Source of the DNA: Firmicutes bacterium UBA994
GTDB taxonomy: Bacteria; Bacillota; UBA994
NCBI GenBank assembly: GCA_002292025.1
Contig: DBBC01000118.1
Span: 1-8,989 of the forward strand
Length of the DNA: 8,989 nt
Direction: 5' to 3'
Shown in pieces: positions 1 through 6,279 of this stretch; position 1 is the first letter of the stretch, and each line of letters begins with the position of its first letter. The notes under the pieces are model-generated. The model had not been told where the DNA came from and did no database searches. It saw nothing but the letters and a program-made list of their open reading frames with translations. A program made the translations under genes and the position numbers.

Positions 1-2798
1 GGTTTCGCTCCCATTTCATCGCGAAAATAACTCAATATAAAGGAGTCCGGGCCGCAACTAAAATTCGTGATAAAACAGCCAAAAACGCCGGGCCTGTCTT
101 TGATTTGCCTCGCCGCTTTAAGTATGCTCTGACCGGCTGCCCAGTGCATACTGCTCACCGCCGGTTCACCGTCAGTGTCAAGGCAGTCAAAGGGCACCGT
201 CAAGATGCCGCGCGAAGCGAATTTTCCCGGTATGCCCATATTAGCCATCGCCGCCAGCGCGTTATATCCGCGCCCAAAGAGGACAACTGTAGGTCGTTCC
301 AGTGCTTGCGCTTTATCAAGTGCCGCCCGACCCATGCGCTTTAGCTCCAAGTGAAATTGCCGCTGCGCTTCTACCCCGGCTTGAAAAGCTTCCCGGGCGG
401 CACGCTCGGTCGCCCCCAGTTCTTTGCCTGCTTCCAGAAAGGACTGTTCTGCCTCGCTGTAGGAACTAGGCATGTTCAGTACCGGTGCGATCAGAGGGAT
501 GCCCTTAAGTTCAGCCGCAAAGGTACGCCGCAGCACATAAGGCTCGCCCTGAATTAGCGGGCAGGTGGTGCCTGGCAATGCGCCGTTTTCTACCGGCGTG
601 GCGCGTACGTGCGGCAGAAAAACATAATCTGGCGCTTTGGAAAGCAAATTCATAAACAACCCATGTGCTATGTCCACGGGGTAGCAGAATGGCGCACGCC
701 TGCGTTCTATGCCCGCAAGGTCTAGCTCGTTGCCGAGCACTATGCTAAAGCCCAGCCCCGTGAGGAAGGCATGGTAGAGCGGGTAGAGGTTGTTAGTCAT
801 GAGCGCCAGGCTGACTCCTACAGTCTTGCCGTTAGGTTGTGCCGGTGACAGAGGCCGGTCGTAGAGGAGTGCTTCACGCGCAGCCACTAAATCCAGCGCA
901 GCAACATCCGGGTGCTGCTTTACGCGCTCGTTGTAATACTTATTGCAGGCGCCGCCAAAGGGAAACGTCTTGCCGTTAACCGAAATTTGCGCGATGGTGC
1001 ACTTGCGGTCGCAGCGAATGGCACCTCCGTGGCAGATAAAAGAACGACCGTAGCTGACCTTGCGTTCTGCCAAGTCTTTAAGCGAGTAGCTGCTTGGCTC
1101 AAGTGACCCATCTCGCAACTTAGCCTGCACCTCCAGCGCCACGCCAAAAGCGCCCATCAGGCCGGGGTCAGGCGGAACAATAATTTCTCGTTTTGTCAGC
1201 GCGGCCATAGCCAGCGGTACCGCGCGGTTATAACAGACCCCACCCTGCATAAAGATCTTGCTGCCCACTTTGCGGCTGCTTTTGACGCGGGTGAGATAGT
1301 TAAGGCAAATGGCGTAGACCAGCCCCGCAGCGATATCATCGTGGGATATGCCTTCTTGGATAGCCGTCTTGATGTCGCTGCCGATAAAAGCGGCGCACTG
1401 GTCATTAAAGTTAGGCGGCTTTTGCCCACGGAGCGCAAAGGCGGCAATTTCCTCGGTGGCTATAGACAGCGACTCGCGCGCGGCTTCCTCCAGAAATGAA
1501 CCTGTGCCTGCTGAACAGGCCTCGTTCATAGCGTAGTCCGCCGGTACGCCGCCTGCCGTATAGGTGTACTTGGCGTCTTGCCCGCCGATTTCAAAGATAG
1601 TGTCGACGTCGGCTGCGAAGAACACTGCCGCCGTGTTGTGGGCGATAATTTCGTTGACAATACCTTGTGTCATGCCGTGCAGCCCCACGATTTGCCGGCC
1701 GGAACCGGTTACACCCAGCCCAATGATCTTGATGTCCTCCGGCACTTGTGACGCTAAGCTGCGGTAACATTCGCGGGAAGCGGCGATGGGGTCGCCGTTG
1801 GTGCGCAGATAAGCTCCGGCTACTATAGCCTTGTCACTCACCCGCATCAGTACGGCTTTAGTGGTGGTAGACCCGGCGTCTAGTCCGAGAATGCAAGTGT
1901 CCTGTGGGGCGGCTTTCCCCCAAGCATGCTCGGCAAAAGTTACGCGGTGCGCGGAGTCTGCGAGCGGTGCCAAAAACTCAAAGGCAGAGGCGCCGGCCGC
2001 AAAAAGCCCTGCTTGAGGTAGTGGACTGCCGTTTTCGATAGCCCATAAGGCTGTCCCCAAGGCTTCTAGGGTTTCTCCCGACTCTAGGGTTGAGACTAAA
2101 AAGCCGTCGCGTGTTAGGTAGTCAACCACTGCTTGATTCTTAGCCGTTCCGCCTGCCAACAGTACACTCCGGGCGCCGGTCGTTTTTAGCAGTTCGGCGA
2201 TCTTCATCGCTACCATACGGCACAGGCCTGCCACTACACGCTCTTTAGGGGTGCCTTTGTTAAGGGCGTGGGTACAGTCACTCTTGCTAAACACGGAGCA
2301 ACGAGCAGAAATCTTGTATGGTGCATCCTGTCCGGCTGCGGCTAGCCCTTGTGCTTCGTCAAGGGTTACGTTCATGCGGCGGACCTGCTGCAAGAAGAAC
2401 TCGCCCGTGCCGGAGGCACATTTATTGCCTGTATGTACGGCCACCACTCTGTAGTCCCTATCCAGCTGGTAAACTAAGACGTTTTCGCCGCCGGCGCTGA
2501 CGACGGCGTCTGCTCGCGGGAGCCGATCACGCAGGTGACCGAGGGCTAGTTCGGTGGCCTCAAGCTCAGAGAGCTGTGGCAGGCGCACCTGCTCCTTTAG
2601 CTTTTGCCCTGTCACCGCTAGGCGTGATTCCGGTTTAACGATGTCTGTCAACAGCTCCTGCAGCACGTTGCGGGCATTGCCGTTATGAGGCCTAGTATAC
2701 TGACTCAGCAAGGTAAAACTCCCGGCTGTACTTTGTCCCTCCACTACCTTAATGTTAGCAGCACCAAGGCAGATTCCGATCACGTGGCTTTTCTGCAA
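1..2798 (-). CDS. Tandem acyl-CoA dehydratase activase (BadF/BadG/BcrA/BcrD ATPase x2 + DUF2229), 5' part, cut by window edge
   Basis: This is a continuous open frame of 932 codons with no stop, so the C-terminus lies beyond the left edge. Relatives of this giant type run to roughly 1400 residues. Residues ~5-260 are a first activase domain, with NKCASGTG (C127), ARCSVFSKSD (C167) and LLAGGTAKNQ. Residues ~303-560 are a second, with GLDAGSTTTK, NEACSAGTG (C428), DQCAAFIGSDI (C468) and FMQGGVCYN. The paired cysteines match the [4Fe-4S] ligands of HgdC-type activases. C589, C596, C600 and C618 then lead into a DUF2229 region (~600-830), followed by an HgdB-like stretch with NFSCGPDSF. Known HgdC proteins use ATP to inject an electron into 2-hydroxyacyl-CoA dehydratases; the substrate of this fused form is unknown. 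The TTG start is chosen for AGAGGTGAG (2811-2803) five bases upstream and because the N-terminus begins directly with the ATPase strand. The nearby ATG at 2817 is out of frame. The first domain has a degenerate phosphate-1 motif (GICLGAANIK). Confidence 0.93.
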   Translation of the reverse strand, partial: MQKSHVIGICLGAANIKVVEGQSTAGSFTLLSQYTRPHNGNARNVLQELLTDIVKPESRLAVTGQKLKEQVRLPQLSELEATELALGHLRDRLPRADAVVSAGGENVLVYQLDRDYRVVAVHTGNKCASGTGEFFLQQVRRMNVTLDEAQGLAAAGQDAPYKISARCSVFSKSDCTHALNKGTPKERVVAGLCRMVAMKIAELLKTTGARSVLLAGGTAKNQAVVDYLTRDGFLVSTLESGETLEALGTALWAIENGSPLPQAGLFAAGASAFEFLAPLADSAHRVTFAEHAWGKAAPQDTCILGLDAGSTTTKAVLMRVSDKAIVAGAYLRTNGDPIAASRECYRSLASQVPEDIKIIGLGVTGSGRQIVGLHGMTQGIVNEIIAHNTAAVFFAADVDTIFEIGGQDAKYTYTAGGVPADYAMNEACSAGTGSFLEEAARESLSIATEEIAAFALRGQKPPNFNDQCAAFIGSDIKTAIQEGISHDDIAAGLVYAICLNYLTRVKSSRKVGSKIFMQGGVCYNRAVPLAMAALTKREIIVPPDPGLMGAFGVALEVQAKLRDGSLEPSSYSLKDLAERKVSYGRSFICHGGAIRCDRKCTIAQISVNGKTFPFGGACNKYYNERVKQHPDVAALDLVAAREALLYDRPLSPAQPNGKTVGVSLALMTNNLYPLYHAFLTGLGFSIVLGNELDLAGIERRRAPFCYPVDIAHGLFMNLLSKAPDYVFLPHVRATPVENGALPGTTCPLIQGEPYVLRRTFAAELKGIPLIAPVLNMPSSYSEAEQSFLEAGKELGATERAAREAFQAGVEAQRQFHLELKRMGRAALDKAQALERPTVVLFGRGYNALAAMANMGIPGKFASRGILTVPFDCLDTDGEPAVSSMHWAAGQSILKAARQIKDRPGVFGCFITNFSCGPDSFILSYFRDEMGAK

Positions 2799-2810
2799 AC
2801 AGCTCACCTC

Positions 2811-2840
2811 TTTTCATGGGATACCGCTGCTTTTTATAAT
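2811..2840 (+). promoter_or_regulatory. Candidate promoter for ung
   Basis: There is a perfect -10 TATAAT at 2835-2840. The best -35 is TTTTCA at 2811-2816 (four of six matches, 18-bp spacer). Transcription would start near 2847. That leaves only about ten bases before an in-frame TTG at 2857 but about 34 before the ATG at 2881, which supports the ATG as the ung start. Confidence 0.55.
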
Positions 2841-2863
2841 AGGTTAAACATCAAACTTGTCAA
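2836..2863 (-). promoter_or_regulatory. Sigma-A-type promoter for the activase gene
   Basis: On the minus strand there is a perfect -35 TTGACA (2863-2858), a 16-bp spacer and -10 TATTAT (2841-2836, five of six matches). Transcription would start near 2829, giving a leader of about 30 bases that contains the AGAGGTGAG ribosome-binding site for the TTG start at 2798. The -10 lies almost exactly opposite the -10 of the divergent ung promoter. Confidence 0.72.
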
Positions 2864-2880
2864 GTGAAAGGTGTGCATAT

Positions 2881-3540
2881 ATGCAAAAATTTGGCAACGA
2901 CTGGGACGCCTTGCTGCGGGAGGAGTTTTCTCAGACGTACTATTTGCGCTTAAGGGCGTTTCTTAAACAGGAGTACGCCCGCGTGACGGTCTATCCGCGG
3001 GCAACAGAGATCTATGCCGCGTTACGTACAACCGGCTACCAAGCAACGAAGGTCGTGATTCTGGGACAGGACCCGTACCACGGCGCAGGCCAAGCACATG
3101 GCTACGCCTTCTCTGTTCCCGCAGGGGCGACTATTCCGCCTTCATTGCGGAACATACTATATGAGCTGCGCGACGACCTGCACTGCGAAATTTCTCGACA
3201 TGGCTGCTTAGAAACATGGGCCAAACAGGGCGTATTGCTGCTTAACGCCGTACTGACAGTGCGTGCTGATGCCCCTACTTCCCATGCACAGCAAGGGTGG
3301 GAGCAGTTTACCGACCGCGTGGTGGCTCTGTTGAACCAAAAACGCAATCCCGTGGTTTTTCTTTTGTGGGGCAACTACGCCCAGGCCAAAGGCAAGCTGG
3401 TCACCAACCCGCACCATCTAGTCCTCAAGGCACCTCACCCCAGCCCTCTCTCGGCCCACCGCGGGTTCTTTGGCTGTCGACACTTCTCGCGCGCCAACGC
3501 CTTTCTGCGCGACACCGGCCAAACTCCCATCGACTGGTGA
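2881..3540 (+). CDS. ung: Uracil-DNA glycosylase, family 1
   Basis: The enzyme removes uracil from DNA, starting base-excision repair of deaminated cytosine and misincorporated dUMP. The 219-residue product is of normal family length and has every signature. GQDPYH carries the water-activating Asp at residue 64 (the E. coli number). YAFSVP with IPPSLRNI follows. LLLNAVLTV holds the uracil-recognition Asn, and KAPHPSPLSAHRGFFG holds the catalytic His at about 186 and the DNA-intercalating loop. The ATG at 2881 is preferred over the in-frame TTG at 2857 because GAAAGGTG (2866-2873) sits seven bases upstream. The C-terminus stops right after PIDW, and its TGA is the first three bases of a 31-bp repeat bounding the following island, so a few terminal residues may have been altered by insertion. 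No catalytic residue is affected. The gene is divergent from the activase gene. Confidence 0.97.
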   Translation: MQKFGNDWDALLREEFSQTYYLRLRAFLKQEYARVTVYPRATEIYAALRTTGYQATKVVILGQDPYHGAGQAHGYAFSVPAGATIPPSLRNILYELRDDLHCEISRHGCLETWAKQGVLLLNAVLTVRADAPTSHAQQGWEQFTDRVVALLNQKRNPVVFLLWGNYAQAKGKLVTNPHHLVLKAPHPSPLSAHRGFFGCRHFSRANAFLRDTGQTPIDW

Positions 3541-3568
3541 AGCATTAGGGACGGAGCCTTTTGCTTCA
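3538..3568 (+). repeat. 31-bp REP-like hairpin repeat, left copy
   Basis: This is one of two identical copies in opposite orientation. It folds on itself: TGAAGCA pairs with TGCTTCA (7 bp), then a TT/TT internal loop, AGG pairs with CCT (3 bp), and a 7-base GACGGAG loop closes it. Its first three bases are the ung stop codon. It may protect the 3' end of the ung mRNA. No U-tract follows, so it is not a typical intrinsic terminator. Confidence 0.85.
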
Positions 3569-3784
3569 AGGGCAACACTAGCAGAGAAAAAGGCGAGGAC
3601 TGGCGAATAACGCTGCGAAACTTTTCGTGTTTATGGTGTTCTGTTGCTTGCTGTTCGTTTTTTCACTGACTGAGTTTACTTTCTCCGCTCTGGTTAATCT
3701 TGAGACGAGATCGCGATCCTAGTGCCGCAGGTGCAGGCATAACATGGTTTTGAAGACAAATGCTCTAAGTTTAGTTTCCATGAA

Positions 3785-3825
3785 GCGGACAAAAGTACCC
3801 GTCCCCCTTGTCCCCCCTTGTCCGC
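3785..3825. repeat. Nested palindrome with C-rich tandem run
   Basis: GCGGACAA (3785-3792) is the exact reverse complement of TTGTCCGC (3818-3825). The loop contains two near-identical tandem units of a C-run followed by TTGTCC (3803-3813 and 3812-3823), so GGACAA can pair with either TTGTCC. It lies just upstream of the pseudogene remnant and may have interrupted that gene. It looks like a second, unrelated small dispersed repeat, but its spread cannot be judged from one window. Confidence 0.5.
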
Positions 3826-3829
3826 GCTA

Positions 3830-3954
3830 GATGTAGCCCCGCTCGTCATCGGCGGACGCACGCTTGTGCTGCTCGCTTCTTGGCGGAAACATTGGGATAT
3901 GTTGTGCACTGGAACCCAGCAACCAACGAAGTAACCTTTACCCTCAGACCGTAA
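3830..3954 (+). pseudogene. Remnant of a copper-amine-oxidase-N-like (stalk domain, Cu_amine_oxidN1) protein
   Basis: Reading from 3830 gives DVAPLVIGGRTLVLL. Shifting frame by one missing base at about 3874/3875 gives RFLAETLGYVVHWNPAT followed by NEVTFTLRP and a TAA at 3952. Joined, this matches the Cu_amine_oxidN1 pattern (N/I-G-R-T-L-V-P-L-R-F-x-A-E-x-L-G, then V-x-W and T-x-x-V-T) with only the usual Pro changed to Leu. Such domains are common in secreted clostridial surface proteins. No start codon in frame, signal peptide or ribosome-binding site is joined to it, and a palindrome lies immediately upstream. I read it as a decayed fragment. A sequencing error could explain the frameshift but not the missing N-terminus. 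Confidence 0.6.
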
Positions 3955-4002
3955 CCTAGCTCCACCGCCGTCGCTTGGGGGAGCATACTTAGGCGTAGAA
4001 GC

Positions 4003-4031
4003 GTGAACTTTTGCTGCAAACAAGATATAGT
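4003..4031 (+). promoter_or_regulatory. Weak candidate promoter for the moxR operon, inside the island
   Basis: There is a -10-like TATAGT at 4026-4031 (five of six matches). A 17-bp spacer places a poor -35, GTGAAC, at 4003-4008. If used, the mRNA leader would carry the right-hand hairpin repeat just ahead of the moxR ribosome-binding site. This is the best candidate I could find upstream of the operon, but the -35 is weak. Confidence 0.28.
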
Positions 4032-4081
4032 TAAAACTGACCGCACTCAGCGGTTTGGAACAAGCGTTGCGGGTGACGGCG

Positions 4082-4112
4082 TGAAGCAAAAGGCTCCGTC
4101 CCTAATGCTTCA
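4082..4112 (-). repeat. 31-bp REP-like hairpin repeat, right copy
   Basis: This is the exact inverted copy of the repeat at 3538-3568, with the same 7+3 bp self-complementary fold. It ends one base before AGAAAGGGTG (4113-4122), the Shine-Dalgarno of the moxR gene. A hairpin in the leader RNA would therefore stand immediately 5' of the ribosome-binding site. Confidence 0.85.
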
Positions 4113-4127
4113 AGAAAGGGTGTTTTG

Positions 4128-5069
4128 ATGAGACCGGAGACTATCGCGGGGAACATACGCAGCAACATCGCCAAGGTCATCGTAGGTAAAGAAGATGTCA
4201 TCACTATGGCGCTGGTAGCACTAACATGTGAGGGGCACATTCTACTGGAAGACGTGCCTGGCACAGGGAAGACAATGCTGGCCAAGGCTCTAAGCAAGTC
4301 GCTTGAACTGGATTTTCGCCGGGTGCAATTCACCCCCGACTTGTTGCCCTCGGATGTCACAGGTGTGAACGTATTCAATGAGGCCAAGGCAGAGTTTGAG
4401 TTCAGGCCCGGGCCGGCCTTCACCAATGTACTCCTAGCGGACGAAATAAACCGGGCCAATCCCCGTACCCAGTCGGCGCTATTGGAGTGCATGGAAGAGC
4501 GGCAGATTACAGTCGATGGCGTGACCAGAAAGCTCACCGAGCCGTTTCTCGTCTTCGCTACACAAAACCCCATTGAGCAGGAGGGTACCTTCCCCTTGCC
4601 AGAAGCGCAGCGAGATCGCTTCTTGCTCCGCCTCGACCTCGGTTACCCCGCGCTCGACGAAGAACTCAGTATGCTACAAAGATTCGCATTGACCAATCCC
4701 CTCGATAGCTTGACCTCTGTGGCCACCCCGGAGGACCTGAGAGCCCTTCGCCAGGCTGCCCTAAGCGTACATGTCGGCGAAGCCGTGGGCACTTATCTTC
4801 TCAGCATAGTCCGGGCTACGCGTAGTCATGAAGATTTGCGTCTCGGTGCCAGTCCCCGAGCGTCTCTGGCGCTGATGCGCGCGGCTCGGGCTCTCGCCTT
4901 AATTGAGGGGCGCAGTTTCGTCCGCCCGGATGACATCAAGCGCATGGTGAAGCCGGTGCTTGCTCACCGCATTATTATCAAAAGCCAATCCCGCCTCCGC
5001 GGGCAAAGTATCGGCACAATACTTGAGGGTATTGTGCAGAGCACGCCCGTTCCCGTGCTCGATGGATAG
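4128..5069 (+). CDS. MoxR-family AAA+ ATPase
   Basis: The 313-residue product is a single AAA+ module of normal MoxR length. Walker A is DVPGTGKT (Lys 48) and Walker B is LLADEIN (Asp 105, Glu 106). Sensor 1 lies in FATQNPIEQEGTFPLPEAQ (Asn 147), with arginine-finger candidates in RDRF just after it. Sensor 2 is in GASPRAS (Arg 244) within the C-terminal helical lid. MoxR proteins are known as chaperone-like ATPases that work with von Willebrand-type or DUF58 partners in assembling or activating complexes, often in the envelope. The ATG at 4128 is chosen for GAAAGGGTG five bases upstream; a TTG directly before it is too close to that site. It is the first gene of a three-gene operon, and its last eight bases overlap the next gene. 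Its client is unknown. Confidence 0.95.
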   Translation: MRPETIAGNIRSNIAKVIVGKEDVITMALVALTCEGHILLEDVPGTGKTMLAKALSKSLELDFRRVQFTPDLLPSDVTGVNVFNEAKAEFEFRPGPAFTNVLLADEINRANPRTQSALLECMEERQITVDGVTRKLTEPFLVFATQNPIEQEGTFPLPEAQRDRFLLRLDLGYPALDEELSMLQRFALTNPLDSLTSVATPEDLRALRQAALSVHVGEAVGTYLLSIVRATRSHEDLRLGASPRASLALMRAARALALIEGRSFVRPDDIKRMVKPVLAHRIIIKSQSRLRGQSIGTILEGIVQSTPVPVLDG

Positions 5070-6279
5070 AGCCACGAGGCTAGCTGAAATCAAAGCCTTC
5101 CTGCTCTGGACCTTACTTTTCATCGGGGTCGTGGCTAGGCAGGGCGCACTAGTTCTTTTTGCCGCTGCTCTCTTGGCATTTGACTATGTCGCGTCTAGAT
5201 GGACAAAGTGGAATATGGCCTCCCTTACATACCGGCAGCGGCTCTCACGCCGGCAAGTGTGGCCGGGAGAAACCATTATCTTGACCTTCGAAATTGAGAA
5301 TCGTGGGTTTGTCCCCGTGTCTCTGCTTGAGACTTACGTCGAAATCTCCGATGTCTTAGGCGTGTCCGGCGGCATATTCAAGACTGTTTCATCATTGTCT
5401 GGTACTTTTATCCATAACGTGTTTCGACTTAGATTTTGGGAGAGATTGCGTCGCCACTACCGTATAATCTGTCCTCGGCGGGGCAAGTATCTGTTCGGAC
5501 CAACCGAGGTCGTGGTGACAGACCCCTTTGGGTTTGTTACCAATCGCAAAGCCATAACTGAGACCACCAGCTTACTCGTGTACCCAAAATTGTATGACCT
5601 TGAGGAGTTAGATATAAGGCCGCGCGCGCTCATGGGCGACTGGGGCATCAAGAGCTTTATCCACGAGGATCCGCTGCGTTTTGTGGGTACGCGGGAATAC
5701 AGGCCCGGTGACCCCCTCAACCGCATTAACTGGAAAGCGACGGCTAAAGCTGGGCAACATATGGTTCACGTCTATGAGCCGTCTGCAAATCTTAACGTAC
5801 AGTTCATACTTAATCTGACCACCAACGAACCGGCGTGGCACGGCATCGACCATGAGGAGGCGGAGTGGGCTATTTCTGTCACCGCCAGCTTAGGACTCGC
5901 AGCGCTGAATGCAGGTCTAAGCGTCGGGGTGCTTGCAAGTGATTATGACACGAACTTGCCTGTGGGCTCAGGGGAAGAGCAAGTGGCAAATCTGCTGGAG
6001 ACCCTTGCGGCAACTAGCACCTTTTCCCTATGGCGATCGCATATGTTTCTCGAACATGCCCTCGAAAACCGCACCTTCGGTACCACCCTAGTATTTGTGA
6101 CGCCACGACTGGGTGCGGAGGTGTCAGCGGCTATTCTCGAGGCCCAAGCCAGAGGTGTGCCCTTAAAAGTTGTTTACACCAGCAGCAAACCAGCTGAACT
6201 GCAGGCCGATTGCGGCATGCTGTGGATCAGGAAAGGAGACGAGTATGCTCAGCAAAGTGACTCGAAGGGCGTCGCCTAG
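5062..6279 (+). CDS. DUF58 domain protein, membrane-anchored
   Basis: The product has 405 residues. A hydrophobic stretch at ~12-45 probably forms a two-helix hairpin, followed by a beta-rich region (~55-160). The DUF58 signature FVGTREYRPGDPLNRINWKA is at ~207-226, and a von Willebrand-like fold covers ~244-385. The strand that normally carries the metal-site DxSxS motif reads FILNLTTNE (248-256), so the canonical metal site appears lost. DUF58 proteins are the standard partners of MoxR ATPases; their biochemical role is not established. The ATG at 5062 overlaps the moxR stop by eight bases. There is no Shine-Dalgarno before it, which points to translational coupling. The frame is open further upstream to 4960, but that part only repeats moxR bases in another frame. 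The gene end overlaps the next gene by 35 bases. Confidence 0.92.
   Translation: MDRATRLAEIKAFLLWTLLFIGVVARQGALVLFAAALLAFDYVASRWTKWNMASLTYRQRLSRRQVWPGETIILTFEIENRGFVPVSLLETYVEISDVLGVSGGIFKTVSSLSGTFIHNVFRLRFWERLRRHYRIICPRRGKYLFGPTEVVVTDPFGFVTNRKAITETTSLLVYPKLYDLEELDIRPRALMGDWGIKSFIHEDPLRFVGTREYRPGDPLNRINWKATAKAGQHMVHVYEPSANLNVQFILNLTTNEPAWHGIDHEEAEWAISVTASLGLAALNAGLSVGVLASDYDTNLPVGSGEEQVANLLETLAATSTFSLWRSHMFLEHALENRTFGTTLVFVTPRLGAEVSAAILEAQARGVPLKVVYTSSKPAELQADCGMLWIRKGDEYAQQSDSKGVA

Larger units (their letters stand above)
3538..4112. mobile_element. 575-bp inverted-repeat-bounded island (MITE-like, no transposase)
   Basis: Perfect 31-bp inverted repeats (3538-3568 and 4082-4112) bound 513 bp that encode no recognisable intact protein. 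The interior holds a frameshifted Cu_amine_oxidN1-like remnant (3830-3954) and a palindrome with a C-rich tandem run (3785-3825). The island fills the whole ung-moxR gap, overlapping the ung stop codon and ending just before the moxR Shine-Dalgarno. Repeat identity against a decayed interior suggests either a non-autonomous element mobilised in trans or two REP-like units inserted on either side of a dying gene. No target-site duplication is visible (left flank CGACTGG, right flank AGAAAGG), which weakens a classical DDE-transposon reading. Apart from the features listed separately I see no gene in this stretch. Confidence 0.5.

Noticed and set aside
105..2500. Several plus-strand open frames of 60-80 codons
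   Set aside because: All lie opposite the continuous 932-codon activase frame, which has strong family motifs throughout.
2758..2817. Short minus-strand frame starting ATG AAA AGA GGT just before the activase start
   Set aside because: It is out of frame, stops after about 20 codons and has no ribosome-binding site of its own. The AGAGGTGAG within it serves the TTG at 2798.
2857..2880. Eight-codon N-terminal extension of ung from a TTG
   Set aside because: It would start about ten bases after the predicted transcription start and in the activase -35. The ATG at 2881 has a good ribosome-binding site and gives the usual N-terminus and residue numbering.
3538..3568. Intrinsic terminator for ung
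   Set aside because: The hairpin is followed by AAGGGCAAC, not a T-run, on the plus strand.
3694..4089. 131-codon minus-strand open frame across the island, starting with TTG inside the right repeat
   Set aside because: There is no ribosome-binding site and no recognisable motif. The opposite strand carries the Cu_amine_oxidN1-like remnant, and the start lies in the repeat. It is treated as chance.
3538..4112. Classical transposon with target-site duplication
   Set aside because: The flanking bases on the two sides share no direct repeat and there is no transposase frame, so only a non-autonomous or REP-like origin is proposed.
4031..4573. 180-codon minus-strand open frame opposite moxR
   Set aside because: It is antisense to conserved AAA+ motifs, without family resemblance or ribosome-binding site. 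It is a codon-bias shadow.
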